Source: Candidatus Kapaibacterium sp. (GTDB taxonomy: Bacteria > Bacteroidota > Ignavibacteria > Palsa-1295). Taken from it: DNA of 35,210 bases. The first letter of the stretch is position 1; each line of letters starts with the position of its first letter. The notes beneath the pieces were generated by a model that was not told the DNA's origin, did no database searches, and saw nothing but the letters and a program-made list of their open reading frames with translations. Below are positions 8,095-16,337 of the stretch, one piece after another. The stretch lies in contig JANWLI010000055.1 of assembly GCA_025450975.1 (NCBI GenBank), positions 1 to 35,210 on the forward strand, given 5' to 3'. The translations under genes were made by a program, and so were the position numbers.

Positions 8095-8715
8095 TTACCC
8101 GAGAAACTTATTCCTGGCCTGCTGCAGCTCTTTGAGCAGATACTTGATATTCGGATCTTCCGACTTTTCGGCAAGCGGAAAATAATGCTTCGTCGTTTCC
8201 ATCACATACTTGATGGGGTTACGCTTGACGTTAAACTCCAGACATCGGAACGTGTCAAGGCGGTCGCAGAGCTTAAGCATCTTTGCATCGTCGGTGGCGC
8301 CGGTTAGGCGTTCGACATACTCTTTTTCGATGATCTCACGCATCTCGCCCGAGGCTTTAATGTCTTTCGTCAACATCGAGACGAGGTAGCTTGTGTAGGC
8401 GCCGAAGTTGTACTCAAGGATCTCGGGTGTCAGGACCTGCGAATCTTCGAGGACGTCGTGCAGCAATGCTGCGCAGATGATCGAGATATCGCTGATACCG
8501 AGTTCGTCGACGATGATCTTGGCGACGCGGCTTGGATGCCAGAAATACGGCGTACCATCCGGCCGTTTCTGGAATTCGTGGACGCTTTCGGCCATATCGT
8601 AGGCGTCAAGTGTCACGTTCACATCAAGGGCAGTAAGGTTGCGTTCACGGAGCATCCGCTCCATCGCAGCGCGTTCGAGATACGTCTCGTTATATTTAAA
8701 GACTGGTAATTCCAA
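8095..8715 (-). CDS. HD-domain phosphohydrolase, RelA/SpoT hydrolase-like
   Basis: 206 residues, cytoplasmic. It carries the metal-binding motifs of the RelA/SpoT (p)ppGpp hydrolase HD domain: H60 in YFWHPSRVAKIIVDELG, H86-D87 with E90-D91 in AALLHDVLED, and D151 in KLCDRLDTFR. No synthetase, TGS or ACT domain follows, so the length fits a stand-alone small alarmone hydrolase (MESH1-like). Whether the substrate is (p)ppGpp is inferred from the family. The start is TTG at 8715; ATG at 8664 (residue 18) is the alternative. TTG is supported by a -7 box 5 nt upstream, giving a leaderless transcript, and by the coding-like N-terminal helix. Its 3' end faces the decayed four-helix-bundle gene. Confidence 0.85.
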   Translation of the reverse strand: MELPVFKYNETYLERAAMERMLRERNLTALDVNVTLDAYDMAESVHEFQKRPDGTPYFWHPSRVAKIIVDELGISDISIICAALLHDVLEDSQVLTPEILEYNFGAYTSYLVSMLTKDIKASGEMREIIEKEYVERLTGATDDAKMLKLCDRLDTFRCLEFNVKRNPIKYVMETTKHYFPLAEKSEDPNIKYLLKELQQARNKFLG

Positions 8716-8720
8716 GTATG

Positions 8721-8728
8721 CAAAAATA
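8721..8728 (-). promoter_or_regulatory. -7 promoter element of the HD hydrolase gene, leaderless spacing
   Basis: Minus-strand TATTTTTG, identical to the gcvT box, ends 5 nt before the TTG start at 8715. Confidence 0.55.
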
Positions 8729-8787
8729 CGACTATGGCGCCCGATAAACGCCGGAGAGAAAAATAGCCGTTCTAGTGCACGAATGCC

Positions 8788-10947
8788 TTAGCGGCCGACC
8801 GAGGGAGAGTAACTAAACCTGATATCCTCGCAATACATTTCAATCTTGATGCGGCGCTGCCCATCTGCGCCTGCGGGAAGCTGCGTGAGCTTACGAGGAC
8901 AGATCTTTGAAAGATCAAGCCTAAAGAGCTCTGCCGTGCCATCGTTAGCGAGGTAGATGAGCGATCCGGACTTTTCGAGCTGCGGCGTACAGCCTCCTGC
9001 GAGCCTGAAACTTTCAAAGTAATCGAGCCAGGGCTGCGCATCGGTTTGGGATAAAGTGAACGTCAGATTCGGATGATCGATCTTGCCGGGTTCCTTGAAA
9101 TAGTCCCTGCTATTATCGGCTGTTTGCTGTGTCGTCTTCTGCTTGAAGACGATCGACTCGACTTTGCTGACTTTCGCAGTGGGCAGACCGGCGATCTCGA
9201 GCTTGAAGTTCGCAGGCGACCATGTCTTCTGTGCAGTTGCCGGCGGTTCGATCTTTTTATTTGGCTCCGGCCTGACTTCGTGCATCGCTGCCGGCTGAAC
9301 CTTGATCGTCATGTATGCCGGATCCTTCGAGGCAGCATCGAGTGCGGGCATTTGGATCTCGGAAATGAGTGCAGCCTGGAATTCGCGGCGTGCACGCTCG
9401 TGAAAATTGAAGTCTTCCATGATGATCGCGCCACTCTTGCGCAAGTACTCTTTATTCCACGAGCTCTCGATCCAGTCATAGATCGCCGGCGTCATGCTCA
9501 GGCCCAATTGCATGGCGAAATCGCCTGCAACGCTTGGCGCTGTAGCCGCGCCTTGAAAACTCTGTAGATATCCTGCAGTTTTTCCGTCGATCTCTATGAG
9601 AAATTTGCCGGATACATAGCCGCGCCGGTTCGCATCGGAACTCCAGGTCGTTTCGGATTGCGACGCGCCTTCATCCCATTGGCGGCCGCCAATCCCACTT
9701 CCAGCGCTATCTTCGGATGACGGGCCCATAGCGATCGTGATCTCGTGATGGCCGAACTGTCCGTTCTTTTCGGCAACAAGTTTCAGAAAGTATGATTTAT
9801 TCGGTTTAGCTGTCCCCGGCGAAAGCCAGAGATTCGACGGGATCGGCTCTTTCTTGAGCGAGATGTAGCGTGGTGTGCCGACTTCGCGCAGATACCAATT
9901 GTAGTTGAACGGGCCACCGGTTGCCGAGCGTGCGCGGCCGGTGAATTCGTGCGGGGCGTCCGGATCGAGTGGCATCGTCTGCGGCGCAGTGATACGGACT
10001 TCGATCGGTGTCTTGACGACGATCGGTTCGCCGAGGCGATTGATATCGGGAATACCGTCGCCATCGATGTCGATATTGCCTTCGCCACAATCATCGGAAA
10101 CCGTAAACGAGAACGGTGTTGCCCAGCCATCCTGATAGCTTACCAACGGCCGTCCTTGAAAATCAAGTGCGCGGACGCTCCAGGCATAGCGCTTCCCTAC
10201 TTCGGGATAAAAATATTCGACGGGCCAGATCAGCTCCGTGAGTCCCATCAGTTCGCGCTCAAATACCGGGCGTGCACTGCGAAGCGCCGTCGATGGATTC
10301 TGTCCGGCGAGAACTTCGAAGACTGAGAGTCGGTAACGAACGGGCTCCATCGGAGCCGGAACCACGGGAGTCCAGCGGAACATCGGGCGCGGATTGCCGG
10401 AGTTCATCTCGATGACATTGTTCTGCCCAAGTTTGCACAGGACTGCCTGATCGGCAGGCAGGATCAGATATGGAGTCGTATAGGAAACGATCGTAACGCA
10501 CACCGGTGGCAAGAGTGCCAGTTGCTCGAGTGTCGTAGCATCAATGATCTTTATCGTGATGCAGATCGTGCCGTCGGGAATGCGCCCCGATCGCTTCGTG
10601 CTTTCGTCGAGGTTATCTTCGAAGTGCATGGCAGACATCGGTACGATATTCTCACCGTAGAAGGTGCGTATGCCAGGGTTAATCGTTTGCGGCTGCAACT
10701 TGTCGGCATTCGTGTAAGCGACAAGTTTGTTGTTATGCGAGATCTCGGCTAATATCTTCACATCGGTCGGAACCGATGGTGCATTCGTGACGATCAGCGT
10801 TACCGTATTAACACGCGATGACCAGTCCGAGAGATACGGCGACGGGTTCGGCGAAAAGATCAGCTGAGCAGACCATTGCGAGTAAGCAAACTGCGCTGCA
10901 AACGTGCAGACAAGGAAAATAGACTGTAGAAGGCGCTTTACGATCAT
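8788..10947 (-). CDS. Secreted TANFOR-type protein with two phage tail-tube (gp19-like) domains
   Basis: 719 residues with a signal peptide (about 1-23, ending FAYSQ). Residues 24-155 match the TANFOR-type N domain of this phylum (LIFSPNPSPYLSDW, LIVTNAPS). FN3-like (160-285, FRWTPVVPAPMEPVRYRLSV) and Ig-like (310-405) segments follow, then a linker DIDGDGIPDIN at about 292. Residues 446-560 are a T4 gp19/eCIS tube-like domain: GKFLIEIDGKTAGYLQSFQG, LGLSMTPAIYDWIESSWNKE, FQAALISEIQMPALDAASKD, MTIKVQP. A second, more divergent copy spans about 577-712 (FKLEIAGLPTAKVSKVESIV, LSQTDAQPWLDYFESF, FRLDLSKICP). Family knowledge links the domain to contractile injection tubes, but those are cytoplasmic; a signal peptide here implies an envelope or extracellular assembly. 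No sheath or baseplate gene is nearby. Confidence 0.87.
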   Translation of the reverse strand: MIVKRLLQSIFLVCTFAAQFAYSQWSAQLIFSPNPSPYLSDWSSRVNTVTLIVTNAPSVPTDVKILAEISHNNKLVAYTNADKLQPQTINPGIRTFYGENIVPMSAMHFEDNLDESTKRSGRIPDGTICITIKIIDATTLEQLALLPPVCVTIVSYTTPYLILPADQAVLCKLGQNNVIEMNSGNPRPMFRWTPVVPAPMEPVRYRLSVFEVLAGQNPSTALRSARPVFERELMGLTELIWPVEYFYPEVGKRYAWSVRALDFQGRPLVSYQDGWATPFSFTVSDDCGEGNIDIDGDGIPDINRLGEPIVVKTPIEVRITAPQTMPLDPDAPHEFTGRARSATGGPFNYNWYLREVGTPRYISLKKEPIPSNLWLSPGTAKPNKSYFLKLVAEKNGQFGHHEITIAMGPSSEDSAGSGIGGRQWDEGASQSETTWSSDANRRGYVSGKFLIEIDGKTAGYLQSFQGAATAPSVAGDFAMQLGLSMTPAIYDWIESSWNKEYLRKSGAIIMEDFNFHERARREFQAALISEIQMPALDAASKDPAYMTIKVQPAAMHEVRPEPNKKIEPPATAQKTWSPANFKLEIAGLPTAKVSKVESIVFKQKTTQQTADNSRDYFKEPGKIDHPNLTFTLSQTDAQPWLDYFESFRLAGGCTPQLEKSGSLIYLANDGTAELFRLDLSKICPRKLTQLPAGADGQRRIKIEMYCEDIRFSYSPSVGR

Positions 10948-10970
10948 TATTGCCTTTCTTGGGCGTCCTG

Positions 10971-10978
10971 CGAATATA
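10971..10978 (-). promoter_or_regulatory. Probable -7 element of the TANFOR/tail-tube gene
   Basis: Minus-strand TATATTCG, one base off TAnnTTTG, ends 23 nt before ATG 10947. The same variant occurs before the gene at 33460 (33425-33432). Confidence 0.4.
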
Positions 10979-11110
10979 CCACATCTTCATTAGAAGGACG
11001 TTGGCTTGGTGGCCTTTGTGACAAATGGGGCAAATATCGGTTCTCACGAAAACCTGTGGGGGCTGCAACGTGTTGTATTATCGTATTATTATCCAGGGTT
11101 GTTGTTGGTT

Positions 11111-12505
11111 ATGTATTTACGGTTCGTCGGATTCATCTTACTCTTCATTTCTGCTATTCCTCTCTTTGCTCAGGAGGATAGCCTGACTGTCATTGGCACG
11201 AAGGACGTTATTACCGGCCTCGATACTCCCTGGGAGATCCTTTGGGGACCGGATAATCATATATGGATGACAGAGCGCTATGGGCGTATCAGCCGTGTCA
11301 ACCCGGAAACAGGAGAACTTACGCCGCTCATCACCATGCCGGAAGTCTATGAGACGGCCGAGGCCGGACTTATGGGAATGACACTGCATCCGCATTTTCC
11401 CGATCCGCCTTATCTCTACACTGCCTATACCGGCAAGGTTGACGATTCAACTTACGGTGTTTACATTGTTCGCTTCACTTATGCGCGGGATACGCTGGTC
11501 GACAAGCAGATCCTGATCGATCCACGACGAATTATCGGTGGCACGATTCATGACGGCTGCCGCCTTCTGATCGATAGCAACGACATGACGATGTACGTCA
11601 CGACCGGCGATGGCGAGGATTATTGGTATCCGCAGACCGATTCCATTTATAATGGCAAGGTGCTCCGCATGAACCTCGATGGCTCGGTGCCGGACGACAA
11701 TCCCATTCCCGGCAGTCATGTATGGTCTAAAGGCCATCGGAATGCGCAAGGTCTTGCCTACGGACCGCATCACTTGATGTATACTACGATGCACGGCACC
11801 TTTGAGGAAGATGAGATCAACATCATTGTCAAAGACGGAAATTACGGTTGGCCGAATATCAACGGTAAAGCTGATTTTGGTGATGAAGTTGCGTTCGCTA
11901 GTGACTCATCGGCCATTGACCCGATCTATACCTGGACTCCGACGATCGCACCGGGCGGATGTCTGTACTACGACCACGAGGAATTCCCTCAACTCCGCAA
12001 TTCCCTGCTGATCGCCATCCTCAAAGGCGATGGCGACGGTAACAGCTATATGATAGCTGCGCATCTCGACAGTGCGGGGACTGCCGTGACCGATACCGTG
12101 CGCTACTTCTACGGAGAATACGGCAGGTTTCGGGATGTCGCTATCGCTCCCGATGGAAGAGTCTTCATCTCGACAAGCAATAGAGATTCAAAGGGATTTC
12201 CAAGACAGGACGACGATCGTATTCTCATGCTCTACGCTGCGCCCCAGGTATCGGTCGCAGTTGATGAGCAGTCCACGGTTTCGATCTCACCAAATCCAAT
12301 GACTGGTGCTGCTTCGTTCGTGACGCTGCCGCACGAATTTGTCGGCGCTTCGTATGATATCGTCGATGCCTTGGGGCGTATCGTTCGGACCGGGACCCTG
12401 GAGTTCACCCAATCGCGTATCGAGCGTGGCACGCTTGCCGAAGGCGTTTATATCCTCCGCGTGCAGGGCGATGTTCCCTGCTCTACGCGGTTCGTAGTTA
12501 ACTGA
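11111..12505 (+). CDS. T9SS-exported glucose/sorbosone dehydrogenase-like (PQQ family) protein
   Basis: 464 residues. Signal peptide MYLRFVGFILLFISAIPLFA, then a six-bladed GSDH propeller: GLDTPWEILWGPDNHIWMTE, a DDSTYGVYIVRF strand, H147 in GGTIHDGCRLLID (equivalent to the catalytic His of soluble glucose dehydrogenase), GHRNAQGLA with R210 (PQQ-contact region), EEDEINII and GNYGWPNING. The family oxidises aldoses or related polyols with PQQ in the periplasm or outside; the true substrate cannot be read here. From about residue 385 a T9SS sorting domain follows (SISPNPMTGAASF ... EGVYILRVQG). The open frame extends to an ATG at 11006, but the signal peptide fixes the start at 11111. It overlaps the 3' end of the convergent TIR gene by 8 bp. 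Confidence 0.92.
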   Translation: MYLRFVGFILLFISAIPLFAQEDSLTVIGTKDVITGLDTPWEILWGPDNHIWMTERYGRISRVNPETGELTPLITMPEVYETAEAGLMGMTLHPHFPDPPYLYTAYTGKVDDSTYGVYIVRFTYARDTLVDKQILIDPRRIIGGTIHDGCRLLIDSNDMTMYVTTGDGEDYWYPQTDSIYNGKVLRMNLDGSVPDDNPIPGSHVWSKGHRNAQGLAYGPHHLMYTTMHGTFEEDEINIIVKDGNYGWPNINGKADFGDEVAFASDSSAIDPIYTWTPTIAPGGCLYYDHEEFPQLRNSLLIAILKGDGDGNSYMIAAHLDSAGTAVTDTVRYFYGEYGRFRDVAIAPDGRVFISTSNRDSKGFPRQDDDRILMLYAAPQVSVAVDEQSTVSISPNPMTGAASFVTLPHEFVGASYDIVDALGRIVRTGTLEFTQSRIERGTLAEGVYILRVQGDVPCSTRFVVN

Positions 12506-14219
12506 GTTTCTTGAGGATCGCTTCGAACTCCGGGAGGTTGCGCAGTGGATCGAGGTCGGGATCGGTGCGAATCAACTTCAGGTTGCCAAAGCCCTTGTCG
12601 ACAGCAAGAGCGATCGCCTTAATTCCGTCGTCTAGTTTTTTATGCCGAATGAGCATACAGCCGACATTGTAAAGACTAAGTCCATCGCTGTGAGAAGAAG
12701 CTAAGAGTCTGTTGACGATATTCAGAGCTTTTTCTGTTTCGTGAAGGTCGAAGTAAAAGCTCGCAAGCCCTGCCAGGAGGAATTGATCGTCGGGCTGAAG
12801 TTTGCGTCTGTGCTCGAAGAGCGGCAAGGCGCGCTCGGCAACGTACGTTTGTCCTTGTGTGTCGCCGGTTTTCGAATACTGCACATACAGATTCCAGAAA
12901 CCGAAGATATTTTCCGGATTGACTTCCGTGCACTTCTGATACCACTCAATAGCTTGGATCGTCTTTCCTGCCTGGGAGTAAACAAACCCCATGCTCAAGT
13001 AACCCCGGATGATATTGGGTTCGAGCTCGATAATTTTTTGGGAGGCATCGATCGCTGCATCGAAATTGCCGCGGATCGTCTCGAGCGTTGCAAGGGCATG
13101 ATAGGCAACTGTGATCGTATCATTGATCGCAAGCGACCTATCGATCAGTGCTGCGACTTCGTCAAGCCACTCTTTGCGCTGTTCGTAAACACGATAGAGG
13201 ACGAGCAATGCCGACGCCTTGATCGCCATAGCAGCAGCAAAGCCGGGATCAATAGTCAGCGCTTCGTCGAGCAACTCAAGGGCATGCGTAATCGCTTGCT
13301 TTGTGCTCTGTTCGATGAAGCTTCCGGCACGCATATAAAATTCATAGGCTTCGGCGCTTTCGGTCAGACGCGCGGTTAGCTTCTCTTTATCTATCAGCGA
13401 GAGTGTGACTTTCAGCGCATCGATGGTCTTTCGTGCAACGGCTTCCTGGATGTCAAAGATATCATCCATGACGCCGCGATGCGCCTCATTCCAGATATAC
13501 TCGGTCGAGCGCGAGTCGTAGAGAGCGACAGTGATCTTGATCTGCTCGCCGTGCTTGCGAACTGCACCTTCGATGCAGTAGCGGACTTTCAGCGCTTGTG
13601 CAATTGCCTGCAGGCTTCCCTTGTAGCCTTTGTAGCCCATGGCAGTGCGGCGATCGGTGACGCGAAGCGACTGGATGCCGGAGAGTGCGTTGATCAGTTC
13701 GTCGGCAAGGCCGTCGGCGAACCACTCGTTGTCCTTGCCTGCTGAGAGATCTTCGAATGGGAGAACGGACAGCGAGACGCGTTCGTCTTTCGGTGCAGGT
13801 TGCTGAGCGGGTTGTGGCGCAACGGGCGTCGAGCCCGCGACGGCGCCGATTCGATCAAGGCCTCGAAGAATACCGTCGAAGTCGGCGTACTTGACTCGCT
13901 GCAGACCCGCCAGTTGGTAGCGAAGGTCGGCAGTGAGGTCGACGTGTTCGAGGTCGACGGGGATGATGGTCTTGCGCGACTCCGATGCGAGTGAGACTTC
14001 TTTGACAACATTATGCGATGCGACGGAGCTTTCGGAGAGCAGAAGGAGCACTACCTTGCACGTATCGATAGCGGTGACGATCTCGCGGGACCAGCTCGTG
14101 GCCGCTTCGATGCCTTGCGTATCGATCCAGATCGAACATCCGGATGCTCGCAAGCGCTCTGCTAAGGAGAGCGCTTGTTCTTTATCGCGGCGTGAATATG
14201 ATATGAAGACGTCTGACAC
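12498..14219 (-). CDS. TIR-TolB-like-TPR protein (copy 2)
   Basis: 573 residues, same architecture as copy 1 at 2394-4109. The TIR domain (1-125) has VFISYSRRDKEQALSLAERL, IWIDTQGIEAATSW, VVLLLLSESSVAS and VVKEVSLASESRK, with the putative catalytic E74 kept. A Pro/Gln/Ala linker (TPVAPQPAQQPAPKD, about 150-165) precedes the TolB/FlgO-like domain (SVLPFEDLSAGKDNEWFADG, GVMDDIFDIQEAV). TPR-type repeats fill 275-560, ending RTDPDLDPLRNLPEFEAIL, which copy 1 also has (KVDPDLDPIREMPEFIELM). The start is GTG at 14219, fixed by the beta-A strand of the TIR fold and by a -7 box only 4 nt upstream. The 3' end overlaps the dehydrogenase gene on the other strand. Function as for copy 1: NAD-linked signalling or regulation is possible, unproven. 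Confidence 0.9.
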   Translation of the reverse strand: MSDVFISYSRRDKEQALSLAERLRASGCSIWIDTQGIEAATSWSREIVTAIDTCKVVLLLLSESSVASHNVVKEVSLASESRKTIIPVDLEHVDLTADLRYQLAGLQRVKYADFDGILRGLDRIGAVAGSTPVAPQPAQQPAPKDERVSLSVLPFEDLSAGKDNEWFADGLADELINALSGIQSLRVTDRRTAMGYKGYKGSLQAIAQALKVRYCIEGAVRKHGEQIKITVALYDSRSTEYIWNEAHRGVMDDIFDIQEAVARKTIDALKVTLSLIDKEKLTARLTESAEAYEFYMRAGSFIEQSTKQAITHALELLDEALTIDPGFAAAMAIKASALLVLYRVYEQRKEWLDEVAALIDRSLAINDTITVAYHALATLETIRGNFDAAIDASQKIIELEPNIIRGYLSMGFVYSQAGKTIQAIEWYQKCTEVNPENIFGFWNLYVQYSKTGDTQGQTYVAERALPLFEHRRKLQPDDQFLLAGLASFYFDLHETEKALNIVNRLLASSHSDGLSLYNVGCMLIRHKKLDDGIKAIALAVDKGFGNLKLIRTDPDLDPLRNLPEFEAILKKLS

Positions 14220-14223
14220 ATAG

Positions 14224-14231
14224 CAAAGTTA
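14224..14231 (-). promoter_or_regulatory. -7 promoter element of TIR copy 2, leaderless spacing
   Basis: Minus-strand TAACTTTG ends 4 nt before the GTG start 14219, the shortest spacing in the window. Confidence 0.6.
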
Positions 14232-14775
14232 CGGCAGGCGGACGGGCAGACGGGCAGACGGTCAGACGTTCAGAGGGGGCGGACGGTCAGGCGTTCGAAT
14301 ACGTATGTTTGTAATCATTCATTAATCATTATAACACATGTCGAACATTACTACCTACCGTGACCTACTTGTGTGGCAAGAGGCAATGAACCTCTGCGAA
14401 CTTGTATATGAATTGACACATCGGTTTCCCGATAGAGAATTATATGGTTTAACTTCTCAATTGCGTCGAGCATCGGTTTCCATCCCTTCCAATATTGCCG
14501 AAGGACACGGAAGACGAGGTTCAAAAGAGTTGTCGCATCATCTTTCGATTGCAAAAGGATCACTTTGCGAACTCGAGACACAAATACTCTTGTCCGTTCG
14601 ACTGCATTTTCTTTCAAAGGAAGATGGAGACAGATTCTGGACTAAAGTTCAGGACGTTGGAAGATTGCTGAATGCCTTTATCAGATCTTTGCTACCGTAA
14701 TCGCGCAGCATCCATTTAGACCTGAACGTCTGATCGCCTGCCCCCTGCACGTCTGTCCGTCCGACCGTCTGCCCC
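14231..14775. repeat. Inverted-repeat-bounded cassette around the four-helix-bundle gene
   Basis: The left arm (14231-14298) is a G-rich series of units such as GGACGG, GGGCAGACGG, GGTCAGACGTTCAG and GGTCAGGCGTTCG. The right arm (14721-14775) carries the reverse complements. Perfect nested pairs: GGGCAGACGGTC 14252-14263 with 14763-14774, and CAGACGTTCAG 14263-14273 with 14722-14732. The gene at 14338-14700 lies inside. The right arm abuts the stop codon of the lipoprotein gene and the left arm abuts the promoter of TIR copy 2, so the block occupies the whole gap. Confidence 0.75.
14338..14700 (+). CDS. Four-helix-bundle protein (S23 / 23S rRNA intervening-sequence type)
   Basis: 120 residues, cytoplasmic, intact. 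The family signature is complete: YRDLLVWQEAMNLCELVYEL (helix 1), LYGLTSQLRRASVSIPSNIA then EGHGRRGSKELSHHLSIAKG (helix 2 and the conserved loop), SLCELETQILLSVRLHFL (helix 3) and a final helix. The family is found inside 23S rRNA intervening sequences of some bacteria and, in this phylum, as stand-alone intergenic genes; its molecular role is unsettled, with nucleic-acid binding proposed. ATG at 14338 is the only reasonable start. It is enclosed by inverted repeat arms, and a decayed homologue lies at 7821-8071, which together suggest a mobile or frequently copied cassette. Confidence 0.93.
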   Translation: MSNITTYRDLLVWQEAMNLCELVYELTHRFPDRELYGLTSQLRRASVSIPSNIAEGHGRRGSKELSHHLSIAKGSLCELETQILLSVRLHFLSKEDGDRFWTKVQDVGRLLNAFIRSLLP

Positions 14776-15623
14776 TAGCGCCTTCCCCACTGCATAAACC
14801 TGCCGCGCTGGATGTCGACCGTAGCTGTATCGCTGAAGGTCCCTTGCGGGTTCGTGCGCCAGATGATGAGCGTTGCCGTACCGTCGCCATTGAAGGTGGC
14901 GTCGACGTCGCGGACGATCGAGAGGCCGTTCTGGCCGGTGGCGGTGTAGTGCGAGGTGGCCGTGCCTGTCATCCAGATCGGGCTGTCCTTGTTGTCGCGG
15001 TGGAGTTCGTTGTTGTTGAAGGTGACGGTCTGCTCGACATTCACTTCCTTGCCGCCGGCAGCTGTGGTCAGTGTATGAACACCGCTGCGCCAGTAGGTGC
15101 CGTTGAGTGTTGGCGGAGCGCCGCCTGCGCCGAGGTTGGTCAACTCCCATGCGGCATGTGAAGTGTCGTTGAGGTCGATGCGTGGGCTTGTTGCCATTAG
15201 TCGGCCATCGACAGTCATCGCGATCTTCGTCGTTATGCCTTTGGTGAAATCGGCCGTTGCGATGGGGCCGGTGAAGAAATTGTAGCGATAGACGAGGCTT
15301 GCCGAGTAGCTCGAGTTATTGAACGTGCGTTCGCGGCTTAGGGTGATGATGTGCGTCTTCGTCGCGTCGTCGTAGGCGGAGTCGCGGGCCTGGACTTCGT
15401 TCTTGCCGGAAGCGAAGTTGCCGATGCTGAAGCCTTCGGCGAGGTTCGACGCATCGCCCATGGAGGCGCCGGCGCCGCCGGTTTCCGTGCCGATGATCGA
15501 GCCGAAGCCATCGGCCGCAGCCTCGGAGCCGTAATCGCCTTCGGAACTGGTGGAATCGTCCTTGCAGCCGGTAAGCGAAAACACGGCAAGCGATGCAATA
15601 AGAAGGGGGTGATAGAATTTCAT
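14775..15623 (-). CDS. Lipoprotein, unknown function
   Basis: 282 residues. A lipoprotein signal peptide (MKFYHPLLIASLAVFSLTGC) has the lipobox LTGC with Cys20, followed by an acidic/serine linker (KDDSTSSEGDYGSE), so it is anchored to the inner or outer membrane. The mature part is beta-rich (RTFNNSSYSASLVYRYNF, VNVEQTVTFNNNELHR, DVDATFNGDGTATLIIWR) without recognisable catalytic motifs. The frame extends upstream to 15674, but the ATG at 15623 gives the lipoprotein signal and lies 9 nt after a -7 box. The TAG stop touches the right arm of the inverted-repeat cassette. GC content is higher than that of its neighbours on the 5' side. Confidence 0.8.
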   Translation of the reverse strand: MKFYHPLLIASLAVFSLTGCKDDSTSSEGDYGSEAAADGFGSIIGTETGGAGASMGDASNLAEGFSIGNFASGKNEVQARDSAYDDATKTHIITLSRERTFNNSSYSASLVYRYNFFTGPIATADFTKGITTKIAMTVDGRLMATSPRIDLNDTSHAAWELTNLGAGGAPPTLNGTYWRSGVHTLTTAAGGKEVNVEQTVTFNNNELHRDNKDSPIWMTGTATSHYTATGQNGLSIVRDVDATFNGDGTATLIIWRTNPQGTFSDTATVDIQRGRFMQWGRR

Positions 15624-15632
15624 CGTAATACC

Positions 15633-15640
15633 CAAAGTTA
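15633..15640 (-). promoter_or_regulatory. -7 promoter element of the lipoprotein gene
   Basis: Minus-strand TAACTTTG ends 9 nt before ATG 15623. Confidence 0.55.
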
Positions 15641-15723
15641 AGTTAATGTCTATTGGAGACAGATAACACGTCAAGGTTTAATGAAATCCCGCTCACAAGA
15701 CTTGAATCTTCGGCCGATCGAAC

Positions 15724-16317
15724 CTATTTTATCGGGATTTTTGGATTGCCAAACGTCATGCACAGATGGAGAAACAAATCCGACTGAATGCTATTCACAT
15801 TTCCGCCGACGGCGAAACCCAGACCGATCCTTGATGTTTCGGTAAACCACGAAAAGATCTGCCATTGCCAGGGCATCCCGATGGTGCCTGAAGTCTCGGA
15901 CCCGTAAACATCGACCATATAAGAACCATAGTCTTGCTGGCCTCTCAGTATTCGCTTTTTTATCCGAATATAGGATAAGCCCACAGATAAGTTAAGAAAC
16001 CACAGGTTATTATCAATCGTGAAGCCATACATAGCCCCTATGTCTATGAATGCCGGACGTGGAAATCGGACCATATTATCGCCAATACCAGATGCAAACC
16101 TGCCTGTTATGAGATGATGTGATAATTTGCGTGAGAAGCTTGCCTGGAACGTGACAAAGTGATCATCGTAGTTTGTCACGTAACCGGCGCCAAATCCTAC
16201 GGTAACCCACCATTTATTTATTATCGTGTCTCGACCTGAAGCGGATACGCTATCAACGATCTGACTTTGAAGGGTCAGCGGGAAAGCGATACAGAGGATG
16301 AGAGCATATCGAAGCAT
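15724..16317 (-). CDS. Putative outer-membrane beta-barrel protein
   Basis: 197 residues with a signal peptide (MLRYALILCIAFPLTLQSQ). The mature part alternates hydrophobic and polar residues in short strands with aromatic girdles: WWVTVGFGAGYVTNYDDHFV, FQASFSRKLSHHLITGRFAS, FLNLSVGLSYIRIKK, RIGLGFAVGGNVNS and DLFLHLCMTFG. This is the look of an 8-10-strand barrel. It sits 20 bp after a related-looking barrel gene (16338-16883) and has its own -7 box 7 nt upstream of ATG 16317. The family is not recognised. Confidence 0.75.
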   Translation of the reverse strand: MLRYALILCIAFPLTLQSQIVDSVSASGRDTIINKWWVTVGFGAGYVTNYDDHFVTFQASFSRKLSHHLITGRFASGIGDNMVRFPRPAFIDIGAMYGFTIDNNLWFLNLSVGLSYIRIKKRILRGQQDYGSYMVDVYGSETSGTIGMPWQWQIFSWFTETSRIGLGFAVGGNVNSIQSDLFLHLCMTFGNPKIPIK

Positions 16318-16324
16318 AGCGATT

Positions 16325-16332
16325 CAAACTTA
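16325..16332 (-). promoter_or_regulatory. -7 promoter element of the barrel gene at 15724-16317
   Basis: Minus-strand TAAGTTTG ends 7 nt before ATG 16317. It lies in the 20-bp gap after the preceding gene, so the second gene can be transcribed independently. Confidence 0.5.
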
Positions 16333-16337
16333 CAACA

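Noticed and set aside
14281..14310. tRNA T-arm-like GTTCGAAT
   Set aside because: No acceptor, D or anticodon arms can be drawn around it; it is part of the repeat arm. No tRNA or rRNA gene was found in the window.
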